Below are positions 10,166 to 21,623 of a DNA stretch of 64,000 nt, in pieces. The position numbers and the translations under genes are program-made. The first letter of the stretch is position 1. Every line of letters starts with the position of its first letter. Source of the DNA: Amphiura filiformis (taxonomy: Eukaryota; Echinodermata; Ophiuroidea; Amphilepidida; Amphiuridae); NCBI RefSeq assembly GCF_039555335.1, contig NC_092640.1:40716295-40780294 (forward strand), given 5' to 3'. The notes under the pieces were generated by a model. The model ran no database searches and was not told the origin of the DNA. It saw only the letters and a list, made by a program, of their open reading frames with translations.

Positions 10166-10213
10166 CATGTCAGGGTCTCCAACTTGAAGAACTTTATGGT
10201 AATATCAGTTCAA

Positions 10214-10788
10214 GGTCTACTCCCCATTCCAGAAAAATACAGCACTACTTTTTGGAGATTAAAAAAATATTATCAAGTTCTGCCAAATGAAACATAGCTC
10301 AATCCTAATCATTCATTCAGTCCTAACTGGAGATAAAAGAAAAAGTTCACTATTTATTAATTACTTGAAAAAAGAGCCAAAAACATGCATTTTCGGCATG
10401 TTTTCTGACAACCGAGTCACAAAAATCAAAGTCTAAGCATTACAAATCTTGAGTATATGCAAAATTTTGCTCTAATTTTCACTTTTTTGTGTTACTTTAA
10501 TTAAATGGTTGGTTATAAGAATGAAACATGTCTTTTCCAAAAATTAGAATGCATAAACTGAAATTAGTCTTAGTACAAGTCCTTAGGCTCGATTGTCACA
10601 GCATACAAAAACACCCTAAAAACGCATGTTTTTGGCCCTTATTTCCAAATATTGGCCAAATATTAAACTTTGACTTTTATTGCTAGTTAGGACTAACTAA
10701 AGGATTAGGATTTCATTTGGCAAAACAGGATAATATTTTTTAATCCCAAAAAATTAGTGCTGTATTTTTCTGGAATAGGGAGTAGACC
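10214..10788. mobile_element. Foldback element with GGTCTACTCC ends
   Basis: The left arm starts GGTCTACTCCCCATTCCAGA and the right arm is its inverse, ending TCTGGAATAGGGAGTAGACC. The arms are about 110 bp with 80 to 90 percent identity. Weaker inverted similarity continues nearly to the centre (AAAAACATGCATTTTCGG versus AAAAACGCATGTTTTTGG). No coding sequence and no clear target duplication were found. Confidence 0.75.
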
Positions 10789-10856
10789 CCATCTGGTGGA
10801 CATGGTAGCAAAGTTGGTGGACAAGCAAATTAACACATTTGCAAAGTCACCAGATG

Positions 10857-11133
10857 ATCACCCTAACACTGAACCCTGCTTTTTGATATCGGAAGTCAAA
10901 GAAGAAACGGAAAAAGTCAAGAAGAAGAATTTAGATCTCGGTGGTCGCCGCATCATTAAAACACAAGCCAACCACACGATCACGGACCGGTAGCTACATG
11001 GTTATTGCTGCCCGCCAGCAATTCCGTGAGCATATAACACTGAGGGTGATTGCGTCAGCGCAGACCCTGGGATTCATGCATGCGCAGAACTTTTCATCAT
11101 GGTATTTTGTGGTATAACAGGTGTAAGGGTTAA
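10857..11133. mobile_element. TTAA-type MITE (copy b)
   Basis: It begins CCCTAACACTGAACCCTGC at 10861 after ATCA in place of TTAA, and ends GTGTAAGGG followed by TTAA (11130-11133). The body is nearly identical to copy c (11166-11767), including GTCAAAGAAGAAACGGAAAA, GACCGGTAGCTAC, and CATGCATGCGCAGAACTTTTC. The altered left flank suggests mutation or recombination at that edge. Confidence 0.7.
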
Positions 11134-11165
11134 CGTAGGCTCTAATCTGGAAAAATACATCTTAA

Positions 11166-11767
11166 TTAACCCTAACACTGAACCCTGCTTTTTGATATTG
11201 GAAGTCAAAGAAGATACGAAAAAGTCAAGAAGAAGAAGAATTTTTGACTTGGCACCCCCAGGATTCGAACCTTTGACCCCCCGCATGCCAACCACACGAT
11301 CACAGACCGGTAGCTACACGGGTTATTGCTGCCCAGCCAGCAATTCCGTGAGCATATAACACTGAGGGTGATTGCGTCAGCGCAGACCCTGGGAATCATG
11401 ATGGCCGCACGATGGCCGAACGGAACGGGCTAGGACTCATAATCGGAAGGTTGCGGGTTCGAGCCCCGGCGACGCCATCATGTTGTGCCCTTGAGTAAGG
11501 CACTTTATCTCGATTACTCCTCTCCACCCAGGTGTGAAATGGGCAGCTGTTATGAATACTGTCCATTGTGCGCCGCCTAAAGGTATAAGCATGCCTTGGG
11601 CATTGTATGGCAGCTGACATATATATTCTAACGACGGCGGAATAAATGTAAAGCGCTTTGGTACATGTTCACATGTGAAAGGCGCTGTATAAATGCCAAC
11701 ATTTAATCATGCATGTGCAGAATTTTTCATCGTGGTATTTTGTGGTATTAACAGGTGTTAGGGTTAA
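11166..11767. mobile_element. TTAA-type MITE (copy c) split by a SINE
   Basis: TTAA flanks are at 11166-11169 and 11764-11767, with inverted ends CCCTAACACTG and GGTGTTAGGG. Removing 11401-11711 restores a continuous copy of the same sequence as copy b. The interior (11243-11315) includes, on the minus strand, GGTTCGAATCCTGGGGGTGCC-like sequence: a tRNA B-box motif with a tRNA-like 3' end. Confidence 0.85.
11401..11704 (+). mobile_element. tRNA-derived SINE inserted in the MITE
   Basis: The tRNA-like head (GATGGCCGAACGG, GGACTCATAATCGGAAGG, TTGCGGGTTCGAGCCCC) has an anticodon-like CAT and an intact B box. It is followed by a body with CCTTGAGTAAGGCACTTTA and CTCCACCCAGGTGTGAAATG, then a tail GTAAAGCGCTTTGG...AAGGCGCTGTATAAATG. 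The CCTTGAGCAAGGCACTT core is shared by several animal SINE families. Perfect 7-bp duplications AATCATG flank it (11394-11400 and 11705-11711). A second, more diverged member is at 21040-21345. Confidence 0.9.
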
Positions 11768-12588
11768 CACACATCCATGGGCATGTTTGTTCGCAAAAGA
11801 GATGGACAACTTCAAGCGTCTGTGTTGATTATCGCAAAGCAAATGTGCATTGTGTCTGTGCAATTTTGCACATGGAGTTGTGTTGAGCTATCAGTACATG
11901 AAGCAAGTCATAATAAAAAGAATTGGCACAATTTCAAATGCCATGATATGAGTGACCCACATATCAGACAATAAACAATATGAGACACGATAGGAAATGA
12001 GTCAGATGTCGCTAATATTGAATTTAAGATTTTGGCAAAGAAAGTGTTAAAATTCTTTTTATTTTATATTGTTTTCAGCGATAGATAAATTGACGTAACT
12101 TCGCAAAGACAAATTGTATCAACATGAGGGCTTCAGTTTCTGAAAGCTCGAAATGTTCTCTTTAGAAACATATGTGTAAAACTCATTTTCGACCAGGGCC
12201 GACATGTGACTCATTCCCTGGATCATGTCACATATATCACGAGCATTAAAAGCAGCAACCCAATTGATGTAAATTGGTGTTCTGGAAACTATAATTAACT
12301 TAATTTGACCCCCTTATATAAACAAAAACAAAATTTGATGTTTTATTGGGGTGCGGACAACCTTAATTTTATTCTTTGCATTGCAAAAACGTTTTCCCAA
12401 AACAATTACCGTATGTACACTGTAAAAGTTATTAGCGTTGCAAATTCGCTAAACTGCATAATATAATAGATTTTCTAAAGTTAAGGGCAGAATAAGGAAA
12501 GTCAGGTACTTCCACACTCGAATTTGAGATTTCTTGATACTTTATAGCAACACTAAGATGTTTTCTTTCACTTGAAACTTATAAAACT
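11768..12588. other. No gene found
   Basis: The sequence is AT-rich with no exon, tRNA or clear repeat. A CAGGGCCGACATGTGAC / GATCATGTCACATATA pair near 12196-12238 is a weak trace of a MITE end like that at 2721. Confidence 0.4.
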
Positions 12589-13230
12589 AGAGCGGTTCTC
12601 GGCTTGCGCGGTTCTCGACGCAAAGCGTCGGCCGCAATGCCTCCACCTTGAGATGTCCCCTGTGTGAACCCAGATGACCCCAAAATGTCCATCCAAAAAT
12701 TTAACTTTAAATGTTGACTGTACCCACCAAGTTTCATGCCCATACGACAGTTTTAAGTTATTTGACCTCAGATGACCCCGGATGACCCCAAAATGACCTT
12801 CCAAAAATTTGGCTCTAAATGTTGACTGTACCCACCAAGGTTCATGCCCATACGACGGTTTTTGCTAATTTGACCTCAGATGACCCTAGATGACCTTGAG
12901 TGACCTTGACCCACTAACCAAACCTACTGGAATTTGAAGACCGCCAACGACCATCCCTCCACCAAATTGCATCACTGTACACCAAGGTTCATGCCCATTA
13001 CGACGGTTTTTGCTAATTTGACCTCAGATGACCCCTAGATGACCTTGGGTGACCTTGACCCACTAACCAAACCTACTGGAATTTGAAGACCGCCAACGAC
13101 CATCCCCCCACCAAATTGCATCACTGTACATCTTACCAGTTCCGAGAAATTGCACTCGCAAGCTCGGACGGACGGACGGACAGATGGACGGACGGACAAC
13201 CAGGAAACACAATACCTCGGTGGAGGCATA
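12589..13230 (+). mobile_element. TGACC-repeat element with 8-bp duplication (copy 1)
   Basis: It starts AGAGCGGTTCTCGGC, passes a small hairpin (CGACGCAAAGCGTCG) and ATGCCTCCACC, then carries repeats of about 105 bp with TGACCTCAGATGACCCC and TTCATGCCCATACGACGG. It ends in CGGACGGACGGAC and TCGGTGGAGGCATA. Perfect ATAAAACT duplications flank it (12581-12588 and 13231-13238). The GCCTCCACC and GGTGGAGGC words near the two ends are inverted. No protein is encoded, and the class is not known to me. Confidence 0.75.
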
Positions 13231-13238
13231 ATAAAACT

Positions 13239-14180
13239 TTTAATATTACCTCCCATTTCTTATTGATTTAAAATTCATCATTTTACTCTTTTTAACTCTA
13301 AAAGTCACATGGCTTAAGACAGCCGAAATAAATTGGTCGGAAATATGAGTCAGAAATACGTGAATGCGAAATATTGTGATTACACGCGCGATTTGATTCG
13401 TGTGACGTGGCGCAAACCTGCGTGTAATCCAACGCAGTGAAGTCGCATTTAGTATGTTGTTTACGCCAGCAAACTTGTGTGAACAAAACAAAGATTTGCA
13501 GTCGAAATGCTATCCAGATTTTCAAATTATTTTGGATTTTGGTGCACTTAAAAGCATATGTGATGTGGTATAACGAAGGAAGACACATTTGGACAGGATC
13601 GTAATGGAGAAATAGCCAAAAATCTGCCCGGGGGTGATATTTCCACAATTTAAGTTTGTTGCAAATTTGTGATGTTAATAATGTTTACAATATTATATAT
13701 AGTTTCAGACCGTAATATAATTGGCATCTTTTTTTTTGTGATTCCATCTATTTTTTTCAGACATTTTTCAAGGTCCTTCCTACTCTCAACATTGTCAGTA
13801 ATATTTTTAAAGGCCGATATCTCAATTTCCAATTTTATAATACCATAACTTACAAACTCATTATCTTCGCTAAAAAGTTCGCTTAGGAATATCCTATTTC
13901 ATTGGGGAAACAATGTTGTGGAACAAAATGTCTCTATACTTAAAATATGTAAAACACTCAAAATTGATAACCTGCCCAAAAGTGTCTGTTTTTGATATAC
14001 GAGAGGGTCATTCAAAAGGTTCTACCTCCATCATCATATCTCTGTTATCTTACGTGCCAGCCAATTGAAATTACGCATTACCCATACCCTAAATCTAGGC
14101 TACAAAATAAAAGTTACCTGATGATAATGTGATTTTTAATTGTTAAGATATGTTGGTTTTAGCGAATACAGATTTGGTAT
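13239..14180. other. No gene; possible mariner end near 14003
   Basis: I see nothing convincing. TACGAGAGGGTCATTCAAAAG at 13998-14018 resembles a mariner terminal repeat, but I found no matching inverse. Confidence 0.35.
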
Positions 14181-15120
14181 GCAGGGTGTATCAAAATTAA
14201 GTATACAGTTTGAAAAATGCCGCTAGATTAAAAAGTATGAGGTCTTTGGTCAAATGTCCCTAGTTGATAACTTAATCAGCATCTTGTCCTCCTACAGCTG
14301 AAAAATCACTGGCGTGTGACCATTAATATGGATTTGGTGGCTACTTTTGTGAGCCGAGTACAAAAAGCAGTTGCGCGAAGTCAATTGGGTTTAAATGCCC
14401 TGTGCTTGTTATTGTTGTGCAGCCAAGAAAAACATGCAGGTGTACAGATCATGTGTCCTCATTGTTAGGGTTTCAATCCTGTGCATAAACATGTGACTTT
14501 TGGTAAATCTGGGCAACTATCTCCTTACATTATGCTAGGTTTTACTTGACAAGGAGAATAGCAACATTAAAATTGATACTCCACAGTACACGCCGGAGCA
14601 AAGGGCCTTCCTTATTGCAGTGTACCATTGCACCCAGAGTCTAGCAGAAGTACTTCGGAGATTCCGTCAGCAGTACCCAAATGCATGCCCCCCTTCACGT
14701 GGCGCTATTTACAAAAATGTTGCGAAGTATCAGCCATAACTGGAATGAGTCGTAATCTAAACAGAGAACATTGTGGTCGCCCCCGAACTGGAAGATCTGC
14801 TACTAATATCCTAGCAGTCCGTAACACTCTGCAGGCGGGGCAAGCAGGAGGTCAAATTAGCTGCCATCGAAATGGACTTGGAATACCATCTGCAACCTTT
14901 AACAGAATAACTTGTTTATGACTTGTGATTTCATCCCTACGATAAGGAGACATCAACTTCAGCAAGCAGATCACCAATGTCGCACTGTGTTCTGTCAGTG
15001 GCTTCTTGCCCGTCCTCTACGTTTCCTGGAAGATTTCATCATTGGCGATGAAGCAGAGTTTGCATTAAGGAGGCTGTGTACTCTCAGACATGCATGTAGT
15101 AAAAGTGCAATAACTTTGTA
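14181..15120 (+). pseudogene. Mariner/Tc1-superfamily transposase remnant
   Basis: A terminal-like sequence CAGGGTGTATCAAAATTAAG starts at 14181. From about 14595, frames read QRAFLIAVYHCTQSLAEVLR followed by RFRQQYPNACPPSRGAIYKN, the N-terminal helix-turn-helix of a transposase. A shifted frame gives NREHCGRPRTGRSATNILAV and later PSATFNRIT. Another gives RRHQLQQADHQCRTVFCQWL and then RPLRFLEDFIIGDEAEFAL, which contains the first catalytic aspartate (IGDEA). Multiple frameshifts and stops break it, and it ends before the second catalytic block. Confidence 0.75.
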
Positions 15121-16334
15121 ATTATACGAGGAAGACATATAAAAGTATACATTTTTATGAAGGCAAGACATCAATAAATCTTAATATAAATACAGATTTG
15201 GGGTAAAAACAACAATTATGAAGAAAATCACAAAAAGTGAGTTTTTGGCAATATTTGTTAGGTACATCATAACAAAAAACACTCTTTCCAAAATATTTTA
15301 TTTTGTTTTTAGCTCAATCTTGAGGCTCCATTCCAAAAACGTTTTTTTTATTTTTTTGATATTGGCCTTATTTTTTGAGATATTGACCATATAAGGCATC
15401 AAATTGAACTTTTTAGAATTCACAACCGCCTATTTGCACAAAATGATGCCTAAAATCGGATAGACCAAAATATAAAAAAATGAGAAAACCGTTTCTTGAG
15501 TCGATCATGATGCTTTTTATGATGATCATATTTGCTTACCTATAGATGCTGTATTTATTGAGTTATCGTGTACCTAAATTGTCATTTTACCGAGAAAATG
15601 AACATTAAAATAATGGCCGTTGAAGTTGAAAGTGGTCACATTTTGCACTTTCATCGAATCTACGCAGGAGAATGCGGCAGTTTTATTTTTCTACCTTACA
15701 TTACATAAACATCGGGTAAATCCACGGCCCCTTGAGAAGTTTGAGCGAAATCCATTCATAACTTGATATTTAAATCGGGGGAAAGAACTTGAAAAACCCC
15801 ACATTTTATCAGCTAAAACAGAGCCATTTGACCACTAGGTTTTTGTGCTTCCGTGGTGTTTCCATAAGATGCGCCAGCGCATGCAGATAAGCGTCGGCGT
15901 ATCGTAGCGTATTTGTGCGCGTTAACAAATTGCGCGATACATAACGCGATGCGTTGTTGCGCGAGTGCTCCCTGACATACTGTTTTATATGAGAAGAAAA
16001 TATCAAAAGGTTCAGTAGACACACAAATGTTAGCAAAATTTGCCAGATTTTGACTAGCTCACGTTTAAGTGTAATTCGTAATTACGTCCTATTTTAAGCA
16101 ATGGATGCATCTTAACGTGGAAATATTAGATGAACAGTTTGTTAATAACCGTGTATATGATTACAAAATACAAAAACTGTGCATAAGACTTATTTGATTT
16201 TAACTTATGAACTAATTAATATGTAAGAAAGAATGAACAGTTTACCAACCCAAGTGTTACAATTAAACATGACAACGAATAAATACAAATCCCGACCGGC
16301 ACACAATCCAACTTGAAAATAAGGCAAGTGAATG
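15121..16334. other. No gene found
   Basis: This is AT-rich DNA. A GC-richer patch at 15860-15965 has GCGC-rich words (GCGCGATACATAACGCGATGC), but no open frame or motif that I recognise. Confidence 0.35.
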
Positions 16335-16404
16335 TGCCGGTATGGGAATCGAACCCACGACCTGTTGATCTCTAGATGGACGCCTTATCCATTAGGCTAC
16401 CAGC
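16335..16404 (-). other. tRNA-Arg-like pseudogene or SINE head
   Basis: The minus strand contains TAGCCTAATGGATAAGGC (A-box region as in tRNA-Arg) and GGTCGTGGGTTCGATTCCCA (B box, T arm). GCTGGTA at the 5' side can pair with TACCGGC at the 3' side. However, two bases are missing between acceptor and D arm, and the anticodon stem (TCCATCTAGAGATCAAC) does not pair. I therefore treat it as a decayed tRNA or the head of a tRNA-derived SINE, not a working tRNA. Confidence 0.6.
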
Positions 16405-18219
16405 TCCCACTGATAAACGGTGGTTAAAGCTGGGTCTAATGATATCAGTCACGGTATACAATACACACAAACAAATATTATGCAAGTACACAAGTGAAGG
16501 AGCTCATTATACTGATGCTTAATCGTTTCCCCAGTATAATTATAAGTAAAGTAGGTAATGGGGATACGCATCCTGCACAAGAACAAATAAACACAATGGG
16601 GAACGATTGCTCGCTACAAGAGGAAACTGAATATATTTAATAAGAAAGAATTTGTGTAAGCGACTAAAACATCCGACCAATCAACGCAGCTTGGCAGCGC
16701 GGGGATATTTGAAAAGGCTTCCCTAGCTAAATAATGTGCAAACATTTGCAAACCGCACGCGATAATATACGCAATATGGACAATAGGCCTAAGTCCGAGT
16801 CGAGTGGTTGCCTTTTATTATTGCCCGTACCATGGGTCTATCAGACATGTCGCGTGCCACTTGAGCTCAATACCTCTCAGTTGTTGACAAGCAATGACAA
16901 GTGTCCCATCCGATCTTACGTCACATCCCGCGGCATAGCTTTGTGCTACCATATTTGAATTGAAACTGGGGCTGGGCTTTCGTAATTGACATCAGAATCA
17001 CCGGGCTTCGTTGAACGAATATTTGGAAGTGAAATCTCTAACACTTCGGAACAGTCTCGGCGTGGGGAGCGGTCACTGAATTTTAGCGTTCAATATAGGA
17101 GATGTGATCAGTGTAGTGGCATCAATTTGAGCTAATTTGTGTAGAGAGAGGAATTGGTTTTGGGCTGTGTATTTAGAATCGGGGGGGGTGAAGGACTATG
17201 GCATATTTTGGTAGGCTATTATGTAATTATGTATCGTTCCATTATCCAGGCGGACGAACCGAGACTGTGGGACAGTCTAAGAATCTGTTGGTCCATTGGT
17301 TAAATGAATCAATGAACACAAGATTTATCATTGAAGTTACAGTTGTTCTTTCCTAATAAATTTAATTAGAATAAAAACTTGTTAAATTTACGCATTTTAA
17401 TGCATACAAAAAGCCAATTCAGAAAAATGCAACTTTAAATTAATTCATGAACATTTTAACGTAAGTTTTTTTGATAAAAAACAAACAAAAAATATAGAAA
17501 CATTCCTTTTTTATTAATTTACTTGCTTCAAGTGAAAGAGGTCTGAAACCAAAAGTGATGCATAAAAAGCCTATATGTAAAAAAGTGCACTTTTTTTTTT
17601 GAAAATTTTATAAATGGCTGTATTTCTCATTGAAGATGATAAAAGATAACAACAAAACCCCGTTCACTTGATGCATAACTAAGCAGTCTATGTTCCAAAC
17701 TTTAAAACAAGAGAATTGATCAAGCCGTTTTTGGATTACACCAAAATGTCTTAACCTAATGGTGTATGGGCAAAATATTGTAACAGGGTGAAAAAAAATC
17801 ACTGTAAAAATTCCTATCTGACTGTAGGCGGTGGCAATCCAGTACGTAGCACAGAAAAAACAGAACTCAAAAGGTCAAATCTATTGAAATCTGAATGAGC
17901 TGATGCAAAATGCACTCAACCAGTAAATATTCCCAATATATTATTAAAGATCATAAAATTCATGTTTTTCAACAATTATTTCAAATAAATCACATGAATA
18001 GGACCTGGGGAACAACATGAAAAGTAGACCGACTTGTGTGACATCGTGACCGCAAATGACTAGAATGAAGAACTAACCACCATGCTCCCTTCCTGCACCA
18101 CTGCACAACAATCAAACTACTTTGCATCACACATGTCACTGAACATATCCATTACTTCAACACAATACCCATATAGATCTCACCCTTACAATGAGATAGC
18201 ATTAGGGGCGTCTATTAAT
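16405..18219. other. No gene found
   Basis: No exon or repeat is supported. A less AT-rich patch around 16670-17050 contains a CCAATCA box at 16677 and could be regulatory, but I have no further evidence. Confidence 0.35.
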
Positions 18220-18320
18220 TCACTATGAGATATTTTTCCGTGAAAAATCTGTGATCGGTTGAAAAATCCGTAAAAAAACCTGATATTTCAACCGATCACA
18301 GATTTTTATCTCCTAGTGAT
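18220..18320. repeat. Small hairpin (foldback)
   Basis: The arms are TCACTATGAGATA...AAAATCTGTGATCGGTTGAAA on the left and TTTCAACCGATCACAGATTTTTATCTCCTAGTGA on the right (read in pieces). The central loop is about 20 bp. This is a minimal MITE or a hairpin remnant. Confidence 0.7.
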
Positions 18321-18327
18321 TCTTCCA

Positions 18328-19201
18328 TTATTCACCCCCACAGGGAGGGAATTTTAACTCTTAAGAATTTTCTGTTTAAAAAAGAAGGAAAAAACAAGAG
18401 GGGAAAAAAGCAGAAACTCAACAGGATTCAAGGAAGATTAAAATAAAATGGAAATAATTGCATGGGAAATAAATAATAAGAGCCTACATGTTTAACGGTC
18501 TTCCCTTTAAACCATTATCCATAGATGGAATGGTCCAGTGTCCAGACTGTACTGTACTAGGGAAGAATTTGATGTTTGTAAGGAAGACAGCATAGAACAA
18601 TGTACAATTAGCCTAACAGTTGTATAAAAAGTATACAAATATTCTGTCAGGGAAGGGAGAAAACAAGTAAAATAAGGAAAAGTACACAATTATGTAGATA
18701 GCATTAGCAACCAGCATAAAAAAAACCTTTTGGGTCCATTTTTGTGTGATTCCAGTTGAGGAAGAATCTGGGGAAGGTGGTGTGAAGGAATTATTTAGAT
18801 TTTCTGGAAGAATAGACACCCTGGATAGCAATTCTCTCCTAAACTCATAACATAGAAAATTTATCACCCTGATCATTATATGTACACCCACACATCAACA
18901 AAAGGATGATACAGAAATGAAATATATTATCGGTGTATTTTCACATGAGGAAATGCAATATTTTTGGTGTTGGCCTATATAACACATTTGGACGTCATGC
19001 ATTCTCCACACCGGGTGGCTACTGAGGAGACAAAAAATAATTTGCCAAACTACCTGGGTAAAAGGTGATGGAAGCCCTGCACGAAAGTTGTTTTTTTAAA
19101 CCTTGTAGAGCTAGAGAGGGAGAAGCTTGAATAAAATTGATATTATATACCTACTTTTGAAATTTCTTAAGTTCTGTTGTTTAGCACAAAAAATATCGGG
19201 C
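18328..19201. other. No supported gene
   Basis: On the minus strand at 18613-18891 an open frame encodes a proline/serine-rich stretch and a hydrophobic segment (KVFFMLVANAIYIIVYF). I recognise no family, and the frame lacks convincing splice sites on both sides. It is recorded only as a possibility. Confidence 0.3.
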
Positions 19202-20068
19202 TTAAAGTCCCATTCAGTGATCCCAACGGAAAATTAAAATTGTTTAAGGTGACCTGATATTTGGAAAATCAAATTCTTTATAACTTACATGTACCTATAA
19301 CATAAAATGTAGTCCCTTTCAAACATTCATGCAAAAAGAACATGTATATGTTTCTTGTAAATGTGACTAATTCCTTATGGAATTATTGACATTTTATACA
19401 CCATGATTTTGGTAGTCTACAGTACGTGTTTTTATTAATTATAATCATCATGATCATGTAATAAATTGATATCAAATGAGATCCTATTTTTCTCATCAAC
19501 GTATTGAAATTAGGAGTTCCAAATCGGTGTATTTCCGAAGATATGATCAAAAAACTGTTGAATTAGTCTAAAATATGGTATACCACATTTGAGACTAATT
19601 CAACACTTTTTTGATGATTACTCCGGAAATATACCAATTTGGAACGCCTGATTTCAGCATGTTTTATGAGAAAAATATGAGCTTTCACCTGATACCAAAA
19701 TCAGCATTTTGATGGGGTAAAGTGAGGGGATGAGGTTGTCAATCAGGTTACCCACCTTTATAAGTGAAGGCTTAGTCATTCAAATTGTCATTTGGTATTT
19801 TTGAAATGAAACATTTGGCAAAAAAACGAATAAAACTGCAGTTTTGACAAAGTTGAAAGCCCATTCAAATACACATAGCTAATTAATATACTGTCAGTAT
19901 AAAAATTATAAAGATTCATGTAAAATGTCTTATTATGTCTTAAATACACAGCTTTCGACTGAACTACTAGAAGGCTATGTTAGCACAACAATGACAAAGG
20001 TACCAAAATCTGAATTTTGATGAATTTTATGATCGTCCGGATGAGCAAATCACTGAATGGTCCTTTAA
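19202..20068 (-). mobile_element. TTAA-flanked MITE, AGGCCCATTCAGTGA family (copy 1)
   Basis: It is flanked by TTAA (19202-19205 and 20065-20068). The ends are AGTCCCATTCAGTGAT and the inverse ATCACTGAATGGTCCT. Its right half, read in reverse, matches 58965-59200 (CATCCGGACGATC, CAAAATTCAGATTTTGGTACC, GTGCTAACATAGCC). A second inverted repeat sits inside at 19469-19697. Confidence 0.8.
19469..19697. repeat. Internal palindrome of the TTAA MITE
   Basis: The left arm includes GGAGTTCCAAATCGGTGTAT and TGTTGAATTAGTCT. The right arm is the inverse (AGACTAATTCAACA and ATACCAATTTGGAACG). The arms are about 100 bp with a short central loop. It may be a separate nested foldback element. Confidence 0.75.
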
Positions 20069-20540
20069 TAGCAATGATTATTGCATGCATGTATACTATC
20101 ACGTAACATGCGCCAATCTGTATTTAGTAGGCCGCCTATTGAATATTTTGTGAAAAATAACTTATAACATATTTATAAATCACCTAGTAACAACTTAGCT
20201 CTTATGATCTATTTCTATAGGCCCTAACACGCTTAAGTGGTTTTATCTAAGACTATGTCTCGTATAAAGCATTGTTATCATAAAATAAAACAAATGAAGA
20301 CAGGAAACAGTTGTACGTTAGCAGCAAATTTTCGGTACTGGGCGTACCTTCTTCAGGCTTTATTAAGCATTGTTATCTAAATAACACTTCTTCAGATTGT
20401 TTGTTCTGTTTTCTTACCGATGCAGTCAATTATAAAAATACTCCTGTTTGGAAAAGAATCCATATGCAAACCTATATTCTGAATAAAATAATTCTGATCC
20501 ACCCCCCCCCCCCACCACATGATATACCATTTCCTAACAA
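20069..20540. other. No gene found
   Basis: I see only AT-rich sequence and a C-run at 20503-20513. The last eight bases, CCTAACAA (20533-20540), are the left target duplication of the large element that follows. Confidence 0.4.
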
Positions 20541-20790
20541 CAGGGGCGTAGCAAGCAGGAGGACAGGGTGGACGAAGTCCATGGGCCCGAGGGTTTAGGG
20601 GCCCTGAGCAGTAGTGAGAATGAAATAAGGGGAAAAGAGAAAGAAAAAACAAACAAACATGTAACCTTAATCAAGTGCACCGTATTCTCACTTATATTGA
20701 CTAGGCCGAAACTAAACACAAAAGCGGTTGGGTTTGTCCTAGTACCAGATCTTGATGGGGCATCTGTAAAATTGGGTGTGGATAATGGGC

Positions 20791-20972
20791 GAGTTGCGAG
20801 TTGTGAGTTGCGAGTGCGAGTTCCGAGATGCGAGTTCGAGTTGTGAGTTGCGAGATGCGAGTTGAAATTTGCAAGTTGCGAGTTGAAATTTGCGAGTTGT
20901 CAAAGGAAGTTACGAGTTGGTTTGTGAGTTGCGAGTTGACATTTGCAAGTTGAAATTTGCGAGTTGCGAGTT
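20791..20972 (+). repeat. GAGTTGCGAG minisatellite (left arm of an inverted pair)
   Basis: Imperfect units GAGTTGCGAGTTGTGAGTTG with interspersed AAATTTGCGAGTTG make up this array. The array at 34015-34245 has the complementary units AACTCGCAACTCGC, so the two form an inverted pair within the 14.3-kb composite. Confidence 0.85.
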
Positions 20973-21039
20973 ATATATCAAAGACTCCAAATAGAGATGA
21001 ATTTGAACTAATCCTATGTACACTATGTGTAGTGATGGG

Positions 21040-21345
21040 AAGCACGGTGGCCCAATGGTTCGGGTGCGTGCATCATAATTAGAAGGTTGCAGGTTCAAGC
21101 CCCACTGAGGCCAGTGTGTTACGTCCTTGAGCAAGATAGCTTAATTCCCAATTGCTTTACTCCACCCAGGTGTAAAATGGGGATCTGCTGGGGGTAAACA
21201 CAATCTAAGTCGCTGACAGTGCCTGCCCATCAGTTGTGGACTTCGTGAAGCGGAAATATTCTGATATATCCTAATGTTAGCGGAATTGTTGAAGTGTGCT
21301 GATAAGGTCATGCCTAGCTGAAGCACATATTAAATCACCAACATT
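21040..21345 (+). mobile_element. tRNA-derived SINE, diverged second copy
   Basis: The head CACGGTGGCCCAATGGTTCG, then CATAATTAGAAGGTTGCAGG and TTCAAGCCCC, is followed by GTCCTTGAGCAAGATAGCTT and CTCCACCCAGGTGTAAAATG. This is the same layout as 11401-11704. The ending CACCAACATT also matches. No clear target duplication remains. Confidence 0.75.
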
Positions 21346-21623
21346 TATTTATTTTATTTATATATATTTTTAAATTTTTAGTGTACACAGCCACAATGTG
21401 TGCATGTTTTAAATCGGTAAATCTGGTCCTGACTGTACAGGTGTACATGATTACATGTATGTAACACATGCCCCATCCTACATTGTACATACAATCTTTG
21501 TGCTACCTGCTGCATGTTATAACCGACTATACATTGTAATGTATTTTCTGTGTTCACATTTCACCTAGATTTTCAGGTGGCTGGATCGAGTTCAGAGGTG
21601 TTGTTTAAAGATGAGGAATTCAA

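Noticed and set aside
9795..10187. Open frames of 94 to 130 codons on both strands
   Set aside because: They follow the 120-bp (40-codon) repeat period, which keeps frames open by chance. No other coding evidence.
16335..16404. Functional tRNA-Arg gene
   Set aside because: The A and B box regions are good, but two bases are missing after the acceptor stem and the anticodon stem does not pair.
18613..18891. Membrane protein exon with one hydrophobic segment
   Set aside because: It is open for 92 codons and has a hydrophobic stretch, but no recognisable family and no clear pair of splice sites.
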